Assembly (NCBI GenBank): GCA_030068145.1
Contig: JAPJBO010000309.1
Location: 173,022-237,021, forward strand
From: Diplonema papillatum
Taxonomy: Eukaryota; Euglenozoa; Diplonemea; Diplonemida; Diplonemidae
Direction: 5' to 3'
DNA: 64,000 bases
Shown here: positions 1 to 11,821 of the stretch, piece by piece
Numbering within the stretch: the stretch's first letter is position 1
Layout: every line of letters starts with the position of its first letter
Made by a program: the position numbers and the translations under genes
Notes under the pieces: model-generated
Database searches by the model: none
Seen by the model: only the letters and a program-made list of their open reading frames with translations
What the model was told of the DNA's origin: nothing

Positions 1-687
1 GGACAGCGGGGCGGGCGTCCCGTCCGGGTTGCGAGCCGCGTCCGCCGGCACGGAAGAAGAGGTGGGATGCGCCGGGTACGGGCCCCTGCCGTCGGCCGGC
101 AGCGGGCCGGTCGGCGAGTAGGCCGGGTGCTGCTGCGGCGCGTACGCCGCGGCGCCGCCGTACCCCCCCCCTTGCTCGGACCGCATCCAGCCCCCCCCCC
201 GCTGGCCCTGGCCCTGGCCTTGGTACTGGGAGCTGTACCCGTTCGCCCCGTCCCCGTAGCCGGCGCCCCCGTACGGGTACCCGCTGCCCGCCGGCGCGTA
301 CGGTTGGTGGTACGTCGGCTGCTGCTGGTGGGGCTGCGCCGCCGCACCGGGGTACTGCTGGCGGCCGTGCTGCGGCGGCGGCGGCGGCGGCTGCTGCTGC
401 ATGCCCATCTGCGGGTACGCCCGGTCGAACTGGCTGTGAGGCGCCGGAGAGTAGCCGTTGTGGGCGGGCGGCTGCGAGTAGCCGTTCTGGTGGGGAGGGG
501 CTGAGGCGGGGAAGGCGGCGTTCGGGGACGGGCCGCCGTAGGCCCCCGGGGGCTGGGAATAGCTGGAGTCGCTCAGGTCATACGGAGACCACTGCGGGTT
601 GGCTGGGGTTTGATGTGGTTGATGAGCTTGGTTGTAGGCGGGTTGGAACGCCGCGGGGCCCTGCTGCGGCTGACCGTAGTGCATCAT
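1..687 (-). CDS. Q/G/Y/P-rich protein, N-terminal part (runs off window)
   Basis: Minus-strand reading frame that starts at an ATG-ATG pair (687-682) and stays open for 229 codons to the window edge. The protein starts MMHYGQPQQGPAAFQ and is low-complexity throughout: many Gln, Gly, Tyr and Pro residues, a QQQPPPPPQ tract, GYSQPP-like repeats and a GQGQGQRGGGW stretch. Such sequence is typical of disordered segments of RNA-binding or granule proteins. No folded domain is visible, so any binding domain would lie beyond the edge. Composition closely resembles the CCCH protein at 18.4-20.5 kb. Codons are strongly GC-ending, like the other genes here. The ATG lies about 10 bases after a possible trans-splice acceptor. 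Function unknown. Confidence 0.7.
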   Translation of the reverse strand, partial: MMHYGQPQQGPAAFQPAYNQAHQPHQTPANPQWSPYDLSDSSYSQPPGAYGGPSPNAAFPASAPPHQNGYSQPPAHNGYSPAPHSQFDRAYPQMGMQQQPPPPPPQHGRQQYPGAAAQPHQQQPTYHQPYAPAGSGYPYGGAGYGDGANGYSSQYQGQGQGQRGGGWMRSEQGGGYGGAAAYAPQQHPAYSPTGPLPADGRGPYPAHPTSSSVPADAARNPDGTPAPLS

Positions 688-696
688 GCAGGGGCC

Positions 697-712
697 CTGG
701 AAAGGCGCCTTA
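697..712 (-). promoter_or_regulatory. Possible spliced-leader acceptor before the Q/G/Y-rich gene
   Basis: On the minus strand the bases gcctttccag end ten bases before the ATG pair. A pyrimidine run ending in AG this close to a start codon fits a spliced-leader addition site. No transcript evidence is available. Confidence 0.4.
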
Positions 713-1539
713 CTATGCCCTGGTCCTCGTCCGTCCCTCACGCTTTTTCTTTCTTTTTAGTCGGCGTTTTGTTTATTTATTTTGTTGGTTCCTCTCTCTT
801 TTTCTTTTTAATGATGGATGGCGCCGATGATTTCGTTTCTGCTTCGTACTTCTTTATTTGGGTGGTTCCGCCTCTTTCTTTTGCTGTGGCCCCCGCCTTC
901 CTCTGACCCCTGCAGAGTTGTTGAGCTTCGCGAAGCGGGCGTACCGAGTTTGCATAGGATGGTATCTATTTTTACGTCGGCACATAAACCCGATAGTGGA
1001 CAGTGCGGTTTCGCTCGGAACGTTCCCGGGATACCCGTGTGAACAGAAAGAGGGAGAGAGACGGGTCGGAGTGCAGGGACCATCTCTGCGAGGAGTCTCC
1101 GGTCGCCTCACTGCTTCCCCGTACCCAAGAAAAATCTCGCGGCGCGAAAGCGCAACATTCCGAGAATGGAGCTGGATAACACCAGCCCCACCACCACACC
1201 ATCTTCGTCATCGTCTTCGTCCACATCGAGATCGTCTTCGGACGACGGTATCAAGTGATCCCAGCCTTTGACAATGCAAGCCTATCCCTTGTGGTACCTG
1301 CATTTCAAGTTCACACTGCTACCCCGTACTGCTAGTGGGCGTAGGTCGGTGCTCCCCCCCGCGAGACGGGCTCGCCCACCAGCCAGAACGGCCCCGGCTG
1401 TGCCAACTGAGGAAGAACTGACCTGTACAGGATCCAGGCCTGGCTCCTGGCTCCACATGCTTGCACAGCAAGCCTGTGGAAACGCCACAAGGGAGGAAGT
1501 GCCCATCCCGCCGTCCTAGCCCGCACCGCGCCTCCGACG
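713..1539. other. Intergenic, no gene recognised
   Basis: T-rich tract at 740-890, then ordinary mixed sequence. Short ORFs on both strands overlap one another and show no recognisable domain. Confidence 0.5.
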
Positions 1540-2214
1540 GAACACGTCGCGGGCTCTCTTGGCAACTGCGCGGCATACGGCCGCGGCTGGCGGTTCATAG
1601 GCGCGTCACCGAGTGTGACATCGACGTTAGCACAGCCGGGGACCGTTCTGGCGGCTGGCGGCTCTTCAAAGGCGCGCCACCGAGTAAGACATCGACGTTA
1701 GCACAGCCGGGGACCGTTCTGGCGGGCGAGCCCGGAGCACCGTCTTGACACGTCACGGGCTCTCTTGGCAACTGCGCGGCATACGGCCGCGGCTGGCGGT
1801 TCTTCAAAGGCGCGCCACCGAGTAAGACATCGACGTTAGCACAGCCGGGGGCCATTCTGGCGGGCGAGCCCGTCTCGTGGGGGAGCACCGTCTTGACACG
1901 TCACGGGCTCTCTTGGCAACTGCGCGGCATACGGCGGCGGCTGGCGGCTCTTCAAAGGCACGCCACCGAGTAAGACATCGACGTTAGCACAGCCGGGGGC
2001 CATTCTGGCGGGCGAGCCCGTCTCGTGGGGGAGCACCGTCTTGACACGTCACGGGCTCTCTTGGCAACTGCGCGGCATACGGCGGCGGCTGGCGGCTCTT
2101 CAAAGGCGCGCCACCGAGTAAGACATCGACGTTAGCACAGCCGGGGGCCGTTCTGGCGGGCGAGCCTGTCTCGCGGTCGCGGGGGAGCACCGTCTTGACA
2201 CGCCACGGGCTCTT
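1540..2214. repeat. Tandem repeat, unit about 148 bp
   Basis: The core caccgagtaagacatcgacg followed by ttagcacagccgggg recurs near 1606, 1678, 1817, 1965 and 2112. The last three full units are 148 bp apart; the earlier ones are shorter because they lack the tctcgtgggggagcacc block. Units also share ctcttggcaactgcgcggca. The ORFs across it merely repeat the unit in translation. Confidence 0.9.
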
Positions 2215-3490
2215 TAAACTTCAACTTCAGCTTCCATTGAAAGCCCGAAAGAAAAAACGCCCAGTTTGTACCTCTCTTGTGAAGGTGTCCTGAAGGCTCG
2301 GTGCAGGGGTCACGAGTCGTCAGAATGATGTGTGTGTCTTGCGTTGCATGGACAATACAGCCTGCCCCTACGAGTTGATCCTACTTGTTTGTGCGCACTT
2401 CCTTCCTGTTTTGTTCATCTAACGGGAGTGAGGATAGTACGCTGCCATCGATCTGTTTTTGTTCTTGGCAAATTGCATTTGTTAGACACAACCACAGCAG
2501 ATACAGATTCGGGAAGCACCTAATTGACCGCCTCCCTATGGTTTCCTGTGGGTATTGGAGCAAAGCGCATGGCACGATGAGCACCTACCCGAACCAACAC
2601 CAGAAGAGTTTGGGATGAGGCGGGGTTGCAAGTAGACAGGCACTCCGGCGTTACGAATAGACCAAACCCAGCAGGATCAAAGAATGTCAGTCTCACCTTC
2701 CTCAATCTTCCTCCTCTACGAGAACGTGTCGTACACGACAAAACGATAGCCCACAAACCTCTGAGTTGAGGTTGTTTGTGAAGAACCCCTGCAAGGTCGC
2801 CGCATGTCAACTACAAACCCGTCGGTCGCAGGAACTCCGGAAATGGCGACGCATTGGAAATAATAGCGCGCTAAAATAAGTCGGATAGTCGGCAATAGGC
2901 AACAAGACACACGCACAAGTACACGTACTGTCACTACAGCAGATACGATACGCACACTAACATACTATACCTTAAAGGAACCTTTATGACAATGGTCGCC
3001 CGCTCCTTCCCCTGCGACGCATCTTTCATTGATCCAGTTGTCGAAGATTGATGAAACTGCGGCAGCAGGCTCTGTTGGGTTGCGAAAGCGGGTGCTGTTG
3101 CGAAACAGCAGAGAGCCGACGGATTGCGATCGGTCGCCGCGCGGCGACACACAGCGTCTTCACCGGGATCCTGACTGCAGACTGCGGCCCGGTCCTGCTG
3201 GACTGCCGATTACAGCCTCTATTTTTTTAATAGTGAAAGCTTTGACTGTTCGTGTCTCCCAGACCAGCTTTCCGGAAGAAGCTGGTCCAAAGATCAGCGT
3301 TACCTCCTCCCAACTAGTCCCTAGTCTTGCTAACAGCGTTGGTTCACTGAAATGGTGAGTTCATCGAGGCGCCTTTTATTTTGTCTTAGCAGCACCGAGC
3401 AGGGATCTGAAGTCGAGAAGCATATTCCCTGGGCCATTCTGAGGTGTGTTTCAGCTCGTTCACGGCATCGGAGCCGGAACGGGACACTGC
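2215..3490. other. Intergenic; one perfect hairpin
   Basis: No gene recognised. A 9-bp perfect stem (gaccagctt / aagctggtc) with an 8-base loop lies at about 3262-3287. Confidence 0.5.
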
Positions 3491-3717
3491 GCAGCGAGGC
3501 GCAGTGTCTCTCCCGACGGACGACGTCATAAAGTAACACTAGCCAGTGAACAGTGCTCGCCTGCCTTGATGGCACTTGCACTTTACAGAACTCAATGCGC
3601 AGCGAGGCGCAGTGTCTCTCCCGACGGACGACGTCATAAAGTAACACTAGCCCGTGAACAGTGCTCGCCTGCCTTGATGGCACTTGCACTTTACAGAACT
3701 CAATGCGCAGCGAGGCG
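3491..3717. repeat. 108-bp direct tandem repeat (2 copies plus a partial)
   Basis: Copy 1 is 3491-3598 and copy 2 is 3599-3706, nearly identical. A third copy starts (gcagcgaggcg) and breaks off. A diverged relative of its end, with a '...catggcac.tgc...' block and ctcaatgcg, occurs near 49490-49555. The gacgacg(t/c)cataaagtaa piece also occurs near 18160. Confidence 0.9.
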
Positions 3718-4103
3718 GAAATTGTGGTGAGTTGGCGGAATCTGTGTTGCGCATGATTTCGTGTATGAAGACGGACGTTTGTCCGGCTGACCTGCAGTGT
3801 CCTTTGGGTTGCTTACTTCCGCCTCGTATCTAGAGACCACGGGATTCCCCAGGAAGAGTGCGGTTCTTGTGAGTACCAGTACACACTGTTTTTGGGAAGG
3901 AAAACTCGCTTTTGTGAAGTCTCCGGCGAAAGGGGTTCTTGATTCATCGAAATACTGGCCTGGCGGCCCAGCGACCGGTTCAGGCTTCAGCACTCAGCCG
4001 ACCTCCCGGGCACGCCCTGCACTCCCTCAGACTGGCTTACGCCTGACCTGCCTGTAAGCCGGTCCCCGTGTTGGACAGCTCCGAGTAATTCGTGCCAATG
4101 AAG

Positions 4104-4401
4104 CAGGGGATAGGGATGGACGCCGTGATAGACAGTGGAATTCGATGGCAGCATGTGATTCCGTCATCACTGACCCAGCTACGACCTCGGCAACGTCCCG
4201 CGCGGCCGTCAGCGTTGTCGACGCCTTCAGCCCGTAGGCATTCGTCGCGTTGTAGTCGATACCTGCCCGTATCCCTCCGAAGTTTGTGCGCCTCTTCTCA
4301 AGCTCCCCTAGTCGCCAGCCGTGAATCGCCTTTCTCAGGGTGTGCCCTCAGCAGCTCCAGGGGATAGGGATGGACGCCGTGATAGACAGTGGAATTCGAT
4401 G
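4104..4401. repeat. 44-bp direct repeat, two copies 254 bp apart
   Basis: The block that starts caggggatagggatggacgc and ends in ggaattcgatg occurs at 4104-4147 and 4358-4401. A diverged relative (gatagggacggaccggctca) lies near 47796. Confidence 0.8.
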
Positions 4402-5046
4402 CATTTCCAGGGGGCAGCCGCGGACCGGCTCCACTGCCTGTTTGTCTATGATGCTCGGTCGCTCGTTGAAGATGTCAGACTAGTCGCAGGTTTCTTGCTT
4501 CGCCCCAACATCGCTGATGACGTTCTCCACGTTCGTCTTTCGACGTTCTTTCGGTTCTACGCGCGCGTGGGTGGGTTCATAGGGTACTCGATAATGCCTC
4601 TGTCAAGTATTGAACGAGTACAGAATGCATGACGCACTTCGAAGCGCGCGCGGGAGGTCCATTCTCGGAAGCCGGAGTTAAAGTGCCCGGGTGCGAAACA
4701 AGCCGCGACTACGCTGTAGCATTTTGCCGCGGTTGTTGGCGCTGGACTATCGGAGCCCCATTGTATATTTGTATGCCATTGCAAATGGCCAATGATTTTA
4801 CATTTCACAGTTTTCGTTGGAGGAGTTGATGATCCACGAATGAATTAGAAAAGCGTCGCGGTTGGTTAAAGTAGGTTTAGCTCGTTCCCCCCGAAATGAG
4901 GCAGCCACTCAACATTCCCTAGTGATGTCGGCTACGTTTCCTGGCTGCATTTCTCGGCCGTTCTCAGCCGGGGCACAGTCGGCTGTCGTCTCGCGCAGCC
5001 CAGCCATTTTGGGTGCTTTGAATTTTCGCTTTTTTCCAGCCTTCGG

Positions 5047-5306
5047 TGCGAGGGAAAGCCTGCTACACGGGAGCCAAGCTTCACGTGTTCGGCGGTACTG
5101 CAGAGCCCCGGGCCTACGGGTCAAGTGGCTACCGATTTCCCAAACTAAAGCATCAAGGCGTGGCGGGCTTGGCGCTTGCGCTGAGCACAAGCTCGTCGAG
5201 ACGGTCAGCCACAGGGCAGAGCGGACGGGGTTGACAACTGGCACTGTGCTGCCTCCGACTCACGCCTTGCAAGCTGTGGTTGACCGTCACCTTCCTGGAC
5301 CAGGAG
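5047..5306 (+). repeat. Dispersed repeat of about 260 bp (partner at 21459-21716)
   Basis: Strong similarity to 21459-21716, with shared blocks ccgatttcccaaactaaagc, gcaagctgtggttgaccgtc and ggaaagcctgctacacggg. Small indels separate the copies. The short ORFs in it are not conserved in frame between copies, so I treat it as a non-coding mobile or duplicated segment. Confidence 0.85.
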
Positions 5307-5832
5307 CGGTCTTTTTATTTTTCTTCTTCTTCTTTCTTCCGGCCTTCGCGGTACAGTGTGGGGGGCAACCCCGCAAAATTTAGGCACGATTGGGTACACT
5401 TCGGTGCACAAGCTTGGAATTGACACCGCCTGCACCACAACGGTTCCAGGAGCACTGTAACGTTGTGGAAGCGCTCTCACACCTAGTTCCGTAGAAACGC
5501 TTGTCACCGAAACAGTGCTTCGAAGCTCCACGTTGCTTCCCGTCCCAGATGCGGTGTGGCGCAATCTTTCAGAAGCCGACGACAAGTGCTTTGTCCACTA
5601 ACTCCGCGCCAAAGGCGATGAGTGTCGTTCCTATGCACCGCGGTCGACGCTGACGCTGCGACAAAAAGGAAGCATAAGTTCCGCGCGGGGGCAACAACCG
5701 AACAACGCGCGTCTCCTGTGCAATTGGTCTTTCTTTTCATCTTTTTCTTGCTCTCTCTCTATCTCTTTCTCTTGTTTTCTTTGTTTTTCAGAGTGAAATT
5801 CTTCCCGGGCGCGGGTAGTCCGCGCCATAATT

Positions 5833-5833
<1 letters not shown>

Positions 5834-5874
<41 letters not shown>
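5834..5874 (+). repeat. Poly-T tract, 41 bases
   Basis: Uninterrupted T run, directly left of a dispersed repeat module that begins near 5913. It could be the A-tail of an element inserted on the minus strand. Confidence 0.9.
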
Positions 5875-5877
<3 letters not shown>

Positions 5878-5912
5878 CGGTCGTTTTTTTAGCGTTTTGG
5901 GGGGTAAGGTCT

Positions 5913-6625
5913 TTTTTAGAGTTAAAGTTCGCTTGAAATTCCGGGGGTTTAGGGTCTCCGTGTGACCGTTCATGATTGGGTTCTCTTAGAGCAAGAAAGG
6001 GCTATGTGGTTACGGGTTGTATATTTAGTGCACGCTTTCGTTATGGGTTATGGCTAGCCATGTCCGGGACTGTTTGTGACCGACACCAAGTACATTCCTT
6101 CGTGGAGTGTAGTCTTGGGCCCCCCACGTTCTACAAGTTGAGCAGGGGTTGCCTTGTAGCCCGTACCCTTTTAGTTTTCAGGGCGCGAGTCCACCTAGAG
6201 ATCCGGGGGTTTATAGTCTCCGGCTGACCAATGTCGAAAAGGTTCCTTTGAGGTATTTTCTTTCTGGTTTGGAGTCAGGACCGTGGGCCAGATTTCTCCC
6301 CTTCAGAATAGACAATAAGGCTGCTGTTTTGGAGCGATTTGATCCCTGCATTTCCACCCGACAACCCCATCCGAGGCAGTGTACATTAAGCTCCCACCCG
6401 ATTTTTTTCGACTGTTGGTTTTAGAGTAATAGTTCGCTTGAGAATCCGGGATTTTAGGGTCTCCGGGTGACCTTCGTCGAATGGGTTCTTTTAAAGCTAA
6501 TACGTCCTGGGTGGGTTTGGGGGGGCATGCACGCTTCTTTCGTGTACACTTTACTTGCTTGCTTTGGCAAGTCAGGTTCGAAACGATTTGTGGTCGACAC
6601 CAAGTCACCAGGTTAGGGGTGCGTT
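5913..6625 (+). repeat. Cluster of dispersed repeat modules A and B
   Basis: Module A is about 50 bp and reads roughly agttcgcttga...tccgggggttta...gtctccg.gtgacc. Copies lie at about 5913-5962, 6183-6232 and 6421-6472. Other copies in the window start near 8738, 24609, 33949, 34289 and 45655, with weaker ones near 9545 and 17420. Module B follows it at 6473-6620 (gaatgggttcttttaaagct, then gcttctttcgtgtacacttt and a ggttcga.ac block, then gtcgacaccaagt). Copies of B occur at 35540-35680, and B is split around the inverted-repeat segment at 24.7/29.7 kb. The ggttcgaaac block resembles a Pol III B box, but this is weak. Confidence 0.75.
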
Positions 6626-7209
6626 CTTGTTGGTTTTCTCGGTATACTCCCTCACACACAACCGCCTTGATGGCTGGTATTGGACTTCGTTTTTTGCAGA
6701 CGACCGGTTTTTCAGCGACAGTGATAGAAATAAGACGACTCATAGAATATGCCTATTCCGAAGAAGGGTCGCTCAGGCATTCCGGAAGTCAGGCCTGCTG
6801 AGACGGATTTTTAGAAGGGACAACGAATCGAACTCCGCTCCCTTCAGACGAATACACCTGCTCACACCACAGGCAGCCGGCTGCATGGGGAAGCATGAGC
6901 TGCCGTCGCTACGGGTATTGTTGTCAGCCGGCTTGCAGCTTGATGGCTTTGCCCGGCACTGATGGAAACCATCAGCGCGACTTCCGTGTCCGTCGTCCTG
7001 TTGCAGAGATGAACCGACACGGTGATGACTGAGCGACACGTTCAATCAACTAGCATGCAGCTGTGGATCCACGCTTGCGCGCACTTTTCTGGTGGAAATT
7101 GTGGTTTACAAGGCCTGTTTTTGTGTTACTGTCGATCCCCTTTTTTTTCAAAAAAGGTCGCCCGTTGACCCGCAACGGCTCTGGGCTGAGAAAGAAGAGG
7201 AACGGGGCA

Positions 7210-7261
7210 AAATCTTAGTTTAATGTTTAGGCAGAGCACTGCCTCTCATGCATGGTTGATG
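7210..7261 (+). repeat. 52-bp repeat shared with the retroelement remnant at 61.7 kb
   Basis: Matches 61718-61769 essentially base for base (aaatcttagtttaatgttta ... tgcatggttgatg). It contains the imperfect palindrome aggcagagcactgcct. A diverged second copy follows at about 7290-7318. At 61.7 kb the sequence lies inside the RNase H-like ORF, so this is probably a fragment of the same element family. Confidence 0.8.
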
Positions 7262-7924
7262 ATGGGGGGGGGGTGTGAAACTTTTGGTTTAGCGTTCAGG
7301 CAGAATCTTGCCTCTCAGAGGGGGAGAGATATTGCACGGCTCGGGTGATGTGTCACTCCGTCGTGAAACCGTTTTCGGCGTCTCCCAATGCGACACGGGT
7401 ACTTGGGATTAGGCCTCTACTTCGGCGTGAAAGCTCGCTGTGGGTGTACACCAGATCCCGACGCGATGCTCACCGGGTTGCGCACTCGTCAAGAGGAAAC
7501 CGAAGTATCTGATGTCCTTCGTGCTCGGAATCGTGCGAGATCAAGGCAACTACTAACTACTTGTGTTGTGTAGGCCGGACAGGTATTGGCGCCAGGAAGC
7601 ACGGCCGCGGGGAGGGCCAATGCCCTTTCTGGAACACAAAACGAACGGGTGTGGATCAGACCTTGCCGCACACGGGTCCAAGCCTCTTGATTCATCCGAA
7701 TCGCCCGTCTTGCTTCCCAGAGGCCGCTACCCGTCGATATTCCGCAAATTCCGCGACTACGGATTCCTACCACTGCGCACCTGCCAGACACCCTTTCGTT
7801 CCCCGCTAGATTCCCTCGCGCCAGACGGCGCGTGGTGATGTTTGTCAAAAAAAAAAAAAAAAAGAACTAGAAAAAGCACAGAAGGAGGGGCGAATAGGGC
7901 CACGTTGGACGAGCGGGGACAAGA

Positions 7925-7985
7925 AACAAAAAGAAAGAGTGAGAGAGAGAGAGAGAGAGTGTGAGTGAGAGAAAGAGAGACTTTC
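7925..7985. repeat. GA-rich microsatellite
   Basis: Run of gagaga with a few tgtga interruptions. No gene recognised between 7262 and 8390. Confidence 0.9.
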
Positions 7986-8394
7986 GAACGTCAGAGACCT
8001 TCCCCCCTCTTCAAAAAGGAAAAGGGTGAGAACCTCCGTTTCTCGGGGCGGGGGTTCTTTTCTTTTCGGTTTTGTTTTTTCGGCAATTTTTCGCTCGGTC
8101 GTGGACATTTTTTTGGCTTCGACGGCCGGCAATCATTTTCTTCGCTGCGTTGAAACAGAGCTTCTTGCTACGGCTGTAGACACGTGTGAACCCGCGAGCC
8201 CGCGGCCCTGTCCGTGAACCACGGGTGCATTGCGAGCAGTAGCTGCCGATAGACTACGCGTAAACTTCGCCCGTTCGGCTCAGTAACACAACTCGGGCAT
8301 CCGGCAACCTTGCCGGGGGCCGCCTTGCTCTCTTTCGTCAGCCGAGCATCAGGCTACTTCGTTACTTCGTAGGCAGTGTTCGCGCTAAGGAAAA

Positions 8395-8660
8395 AAGCGG
8401 CTGATTTCGGCCGGAATAAAATTTCTTGGAAAACTGACCTGCTGATAATCAGCCGGCTGATTTTTGGAAGGTCTGCCGATCAGAAGGGGTTTGCGACAAC
8501 ACCTTGATTCACTTCTTGCCCGGTTTGTGGGTCAAGCTGATTCTGCCCCATGGGTGGCACCAAAGCTTACACTGTTGAAAATCGGCTGATTTCGTGCGAG
8601 TCTGCCGGTATAAAAAAGGCTCGAAGTTTAATCAGCCGACAAGCCGGCTGATCGCGCGCA
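8395..8660. repeat. Cluster of GGCTGATTT motifs with a palindrome
   Basis: ggctgattt or its complement aatcagcc occurs near 8399, 8446-8461 (perfect 16-bp palindrome aatcagccggctgatt), 8582, 8630 and 8646. The phrase 'gtctgccg' follows two of them. No gene is recognised around the cluster. Confidence 0.6.
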
Positions 8661-9867
8661 CACTGTTCGTAGGTAACAATAATTTCTAAGCTCGAGCGAG
8701 AACGCCGGTGGTGGGTGCCTACCGATCATGCTCTTTCTTCAGTGTGAAAGTTCGCTTGAGGATCCGGGGGGTTTAAAAGTATCCGGGTGACCACCGCCGA
8801 AAGCGATACTTAACGGTATCGTATATTGTTTTGCATATCTTATATATGGTAGTAGCGGTGCAAGTGCGTGTGTCGTTGTTGCCTGTTTTCAGAGTGCAAG
8901 TTTTCTAGCGTTATTTTCGTAATAACTCGTTGTAAACTCGGGCAAGAACCCCGGTAGCGTGTTTGGGAGGAGGCTAGCCTAAACGACCATGTTCGCTCGC
9001 TGACTTCCCCCGGTACGTATGAACAAAAGCTGCAGACGACGGAGCCAACGAGCGAGCGTGCCACAACCACCGCCCCGCTTCGCTCCCGTGTCGCTAGCAG
9101 CTTCGGTTGGGAATACGTAGCCGATGTCGGCCCTCAGGAGGTGTCCGGAGTGTAAGGAGTGGAACGGGATGGCATTCGACAACACGCCTCTCTCTTCGCG
9201 ATGCTGCGAGAGGGCCCTGGGCTTTGCTTTTCAGGGCTTGGAGGTCGAATATAATCAATAAACAACCTGCCGCACACGCGGCTGCATCTTTTCTAGCGAC
9301 GGTTCTCAAAATGGGAGGTTTCGCCTTGCACGAGCAGGTGTGCGCCAGAACTGGTGCCTCGGCCAGAAAGCTGTTTCAGAAGGTGCGATCCTGACCTCCT
9401 CCGTCAGCAGTTGCGGGTGTTCTTTACACATGAGCCTTACTCCGGCGCACAGTGATGAGGTGATGTTGAGCGTTTTTCCCCTTCATTGGGGGTTTTCGAA
9501 GGAAGCCCCCCTTGCCGGGCCACCCTCTGTTCCAGCGTTTGCTTTTAAAGACTGAAAGTCCGCTTGATCCCCCAGAGGTTTACCCGGGGCAACTAGATTA
9601 GGTTTCATTCGCAACGCGTTGTCAAAGGTAGTGCGCCGTTTGATGTTGATCGTTTGTAGCGCGGTTGTCCTCATGCTTCGGGCTTGGCGCCTTGCGACCA
9701 CAAAGCCCGCAGAAACGATAGCCGCGCAGCGATAGAGCAGCGTGGGTGCGGCATTGTGCTCATTCCGACCCAGGCGCTGTATGCTGTTGACCTCTCTCAC
9801 CCCCAGAGAGGAGCTTCTTCTTCGCAGCCACGGGTGCGAACAATGGAAGAAGCGCTCGGGGGTATGC

Positions 9868-10022
9868 AAGACCGTGCTTGGAATGGTTTGGACACCGTGT
9901 TTCGGTCTTCGAAGCCACGGGCACATGCCGAGAGCGATGTGAGGCGGCTGTACGCAGTTCACCACAGCCAGGACCACCCAGCTGCTACGAGAGATCAGGT
10001 AGATCCGTCTCGGGGAGATCTA
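9868..10022 (+). repeat. Diverged copy of the 225-bp dispersed repeat at 39.2 and 46.4 kb
   Basis: Shares caagaccgtgcttggaatgg, ccgtgtttcggtc and cacagccaggaccaccc with the two near-identical copies at 39160-39385 and 46408-46640, but lacks part of the middle. Many substitutions mark it as older. Confidence 0.7.
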
Positions 10023-11821
10023 ACTTGATAACAGCGATGGCTCGATCCCTTCTTGCACGAGCCGCCTTGGTTGGTGGTGGCTGGTGTGTAGAAAATGTTG
10101 ATGCGATCAACATAGTGTGCGCTGCGGGTGTCCATCAAGCTCTCACAGTTCCTTTGTATTTTCTCCTGCTTCACCGGGAAGTCGTCCATCGAAACAACTT
10201 GCACTGGTAGGGAAGGCCCCCTCTCTAGCGCTCATGGTGGATCTCTCTACAAAGGTATCCCGGAAGCCAACCCCAGCAAAAACATTCGGATGCAGAACTG
10301 CCCCGGTGCGGGCTCGTGCCCCTCCGTTCCAGGCTGTGGACCGCGAGAGCGTGGGGTGTGGAACTGTTGAAGCCGTACAAACACGATACGCTGCCAAAAC
10401 GTCCCGTTTCGTACAACGATGAACGCGTCTGCTAGCACCGAAAGCGGGGCTGGCGATGCTGAACGAAGTGGCGGACGAGTAGCATTGACTGATCAATCCA
10501 TGATGATGAGAATGATAAGGTCAAAAAGATTCTTGTTCTTCGCGTGTGTGTTATAAACCTCTCCCTGGGGGGGGGGGCGGGGATATTTTTGTGCGCTTGA
10601 AGCACTGTAATTTTCGTTTACCGTTTCTGTATGTGCAACCGGTCCCTTCAGTTCAGTACAAAACGTACTAGTAAATGAAAACAGTTTTGCTCAACCTCGT
10701 CGTCTCGCCTTGAATCCGCCTCCAGTCGCGGTCTTTTTCCGACGTCAACGCCGCAGTTTCTTCCGGCAGCCACAAGCGCGAGGCGTACATCATGAGACAT
10801 CCCGTACTCAGAAGCTGCTCTCCTCAAAAGTCTACTCGCCACAATTTCCGCGCCAGCACGAGCTGTGGGTGGAGGGGGGAATGCTTAGTCTTCCCGTACA
10901 CATGCACCTGAATAAGAGGCTAAGAGGCTATTGTGTTGCCGTCGACTCCGAGCGGCAATCAGTTTGGTGTCTTGCGACCTTCGTATGGAAAGAAATGCAT
11001 AGTTTTGTTTAACTATTTTACTTGTTGTTGAAACTATTCATTCGTTCGTGGAGTAGGGTTCCGGTACTTTTTTACAGTAACCCCTTTAGGATACCGGTAT
11101 CGTTATTCCTTATTCCTCCTCCTAACGATACCCCCGAATTGCGTAGTTCCTACGTAGTTTTCTGCGTACTTCTTACGGGGTCGTGGATGGGCTATAAGTG
11201 GGATAAGGACTATACTATACGTGTGCCGGACTTTTCCACCGCTGTGGCAAGTTTCGACGGTTGTGCTGCACGGCCGCCGCGCTTCTGACACGCGGCTACC
11301 GAGCGAGGTGGCAGCAGCTGCGCAGGCCCCGCGCGGAACAAGCGCCTGTCGAAACTGTTGGAAGGGTGAAGCGCTCGGCTGCGTACGCTCCAGAGCGTAC
11401 CTTCATATCTGTCGGGGGCTTGAGGGCATCGGTGCCACTTTCGGGCAGCTTTCCTCGGGAACTGCCTAACATGCTCTAACATGTGCCTCCATTTTAGCAT
11501 TGGCGTCTGTAAACTCCGTTTGGGCAGCACGAGTAGGACGACCATCCCGCACTCACGCACAACCTGGTCTGGTTCGACGTCCGATCCTTCAAGTTTTTTT
11601 ATTGCTGCTTACTTCCTCCAACCCCAGCAGTTCGTAAACTCTCGTGGTATACGAAACATCTCTTCGACTCTGCGTTGGTCGTGTTGGCAGAGGAAGAGTG
11701 GTTGAGATAGACCCACAGAACGTAGTACACCAGCTCGTCGTCTTCAATTTGAACTGGACGGCGAAGCGGTCCAACTATCGTTTGTCCGTCTCATGCGGGC
11801 GGCAGGGCAGAAGTCGGGCAG
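10023..11821. other. Intergenic, no gene recognised
   Basis: Short overlapping ORFs on both strands, none with a domain or credible composition. A G run lies at 10567-10580. Confidence 0.5.

Noticed and set aside
1595..2190. Minus-strand ORFs of 66-97 codons in the 148-bp repeat
   Set aside because: They translate the repeat unit and end wherever unit length changes the frame.
6555..6625. tRNA gene at the ggttcgaaac block
   Set aside because: No cloverleaf, anticodon arm or A box can be fitted.
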